Of a DNA stretch of 26,811 bases, positions 26,601 through 26,811 are shown piece after piece; position 1 is the first letter of the stretch; each line of letters opens with the position of its first letter. The stretch is from DAOVRD01 sp964605915 (GTDB lineage Bacteria > Planctomycetota > Brocadiia > SM23-32). Position numbers and translations under genes: made by a program. The stretch is from positions 1 through 26,811 of the forward strand of contig CAZSET010000020.1 of the NCBI GenBank assembly GCA_964605915.1. Direction: 5' to 3'. The notes under the pieces are model-generated. The model saw only the letters and a list, made by a program, of their open reading frames with translations. It did no database searches and was not told the DNA's origin.

Positions 26601-26811
26601 TGCCGCCGACGCTCCCCCTCGGCGAGTACTCCTCCTACCCGAAGGTCAAGTGGTGCGGCATCGAGACGACGCGGGCGGGGCGCGCCGGCAACTACGGCAA
26701 CGTCTCGTCGGTGATGATCGAGAAGCCCGCCTCCGGCGACTTCCTGGCCCTGGTTGACGGCGGCTTCGCCCTCCAGTACAGCCCGCTGATGGTCTACCGT
26801 CAGGGCAAGGG
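23681..26811 (+). CDS. Secreted GH2-like (beta-galactosidase-type) protein, 3' end outside window
   Basis: From ATG 23681 (GGGGTGA upstream) 1043 residues are visible, open to the window edge. There is a signal peptide (about 1-28), a GH2 sugar-binding jelly roll (about 60-225), an Ig-like domain (about 228-340), then a TIM barrel that opens 'FGFREFWIEGHDFYLNGSRVHLRA'. The nucleophile candidate is E562 in 'VVEYGEP'. At the acid/base site, where GH2 enzymes have 'NHPSVxxWSxxNE', this protein has 'NHPSVVMYSQNHN' (458-470): His 469 replaces the Glu. After the barrel come a beta domain and a Rossmann-like, GATase-type segment (from about 860). It is exported and probably carbohydrate-binding; normal hydrolysis is doubtful. 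Confidence 0.85.
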   Translation, partial: MHRLAQTGMIAVCLLSALVASRPRPAAGQETADMQLPAGVKAVWDMESASRQATPTRERICINGLWRFKPAAGDDEPVPPPGTGWGYFKVPGTWPLGAGRRETGPSQRIYAPEGWPERLSDVDVAWYSRELTVPAAWQGRRVAVEAAWVNSYARVFVDGARVGDIVFPGGEVDVTAACKFGQSQQLAIQVFGRALNPENTNFVTPEDDGRRRRGVGRRGLCGDVYLTGAPLDARITHVSVETSVRRWRLGVTAALDGLEEGRSYALRARVTDGGREVLAAQSEPFTADDLEARRFSFGTEWRTPRLWDIHTPQNQYDLEVELLADGTTQDAYYPVRFGFREFWIEGHDFYLNGSRVHLRAEPLNSAQNNTATSSYEGARETIRRLKSWGWNAAYTHNYGCQPGSHLAFEEILTAADDAGFMLSFALPHYRDYRWEGEEPEKHNGYERHLEWYVNCAQNHPSVVMYSQNHNSTAYRDDENPLRIPLVLDCIFPGYLGERLRQVYAREAILRQFDRTRIQYNHSGPSPSMYTMNCYLNWTPMQERSEWFQRWSEYGARPLYVVEYGEPLIFTYGSTRGRARRGEPTMPRQYYFPEWGAAMRGDAAFELSEYEEGNLRSEALQFSGGERIPGRLYSAPGGSRTDIPNLRGVQAEFIKGTWPYIRTLGVSGFNIWHEANLARFREGAEARVREYEVDWDDLQRPGYSPDFCESAGRDCIFYSLGTDLEDWEPNVRGAAFLRCNQPLLAYIAGKPERFTARGHNYLPGQTVEKQIIVCNDSRQTVECTCEWSVDLGSRPNGVSTVRVKAGENERIPLRFELPRARGNSACKLSLKATFSTGEVQEDEFTLHVLPPREAPRVKAKTALYDPHGQTAKVLDELGVQFDPVQVDADLGGYELLVIGKKALTVDGAAPDLSKVPDGLKVVMFEQTKEALEQRLGFRVQEWGLRRAFGRVPDHPILEGLSDEHLRDWHGEATLVPPTLPLGEYSSYPKVKWCGIETTRAGRAGNYGNVSSVMIEKPASGDFLALVDGGFALQYSPLMVYRQGK

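Overview
The window is bacterial, GC-rich chromosomal DNA. The gene mix points to Planctomycetota or a close PVC relative: an N-type ATPase operon, a CxPSR sulfatase, secreted GH2-like and HEAT/deacetylase proteins, and LolA-like exported proteins. That assignment is an inference from gene content; no rRNA or marker phylogeny is available here.

Region 1 (1-5.8 kb) is housekeeping. The 3' end of nadD (+) meets a tightly packed minus-strand operon: lpdA - lipB - lipA - a stand-alone lipoyl domain - holB - rsgA. A good sigma70-type promoter lies in front of lpdA. This unit makes and attaches lipoate and carries both an acceptor domain and the dihydrolipoyl dehydrogenase, but no E1/E2 or glycine-cleavage genes.

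Region 2 (5.9-8.3 kb, minus) has an intact sulfatase with its own near-consensus promoter, and upstream of it the 3' half of a GH20-like glycosidase gene with no 5' half.

Region 3 (about 8.3-12.5 kb, plus) is an accessory block of visibly lower GC (31/60 in two sampled lines, against 46/60 in a flanking line). It holds four plus-strand genes, all with export signals or membrane anchors: a LolA-like protein with a C-terminal membrane anchor, a second LolA-like secreted protein, a 66-residue lipoprotein-like peptide, and a lipoprotein with a degenerate gluzincin-type site (HEWTE). On the far side is the orphaned promoter, ribosome binding site and signal peptide of a minus-strand gene. The block therefore appears to have landed in, or replaced, older coding DNA. 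This is the best candidate for something undescribed.

Region 4 (12.7-15.2 kb, plus) is one large exported protein joining HEAT repeats to a polysaccharide-deacetylase-like domain.

Region 5 (15.4-23.5 kb, minus) is a complete N-ATPase operon in the order atpD-C-Q-R-B-E-F-A-G. It is preceded by a baeRF-type (aeRF1-like) gene that has the only clear promoter of the unit. There is no separate delta gene; the b subunit is long and ends in a delta-like segment. The c subunit has a two-glutamate ion site.

Region 6 (23.5 kb to the end, plus) is a GH2-like secreted protein, cut by the window edge, whose expected acid/base glutamate is a histidine. It is divergent from region 5, with its own promoter.
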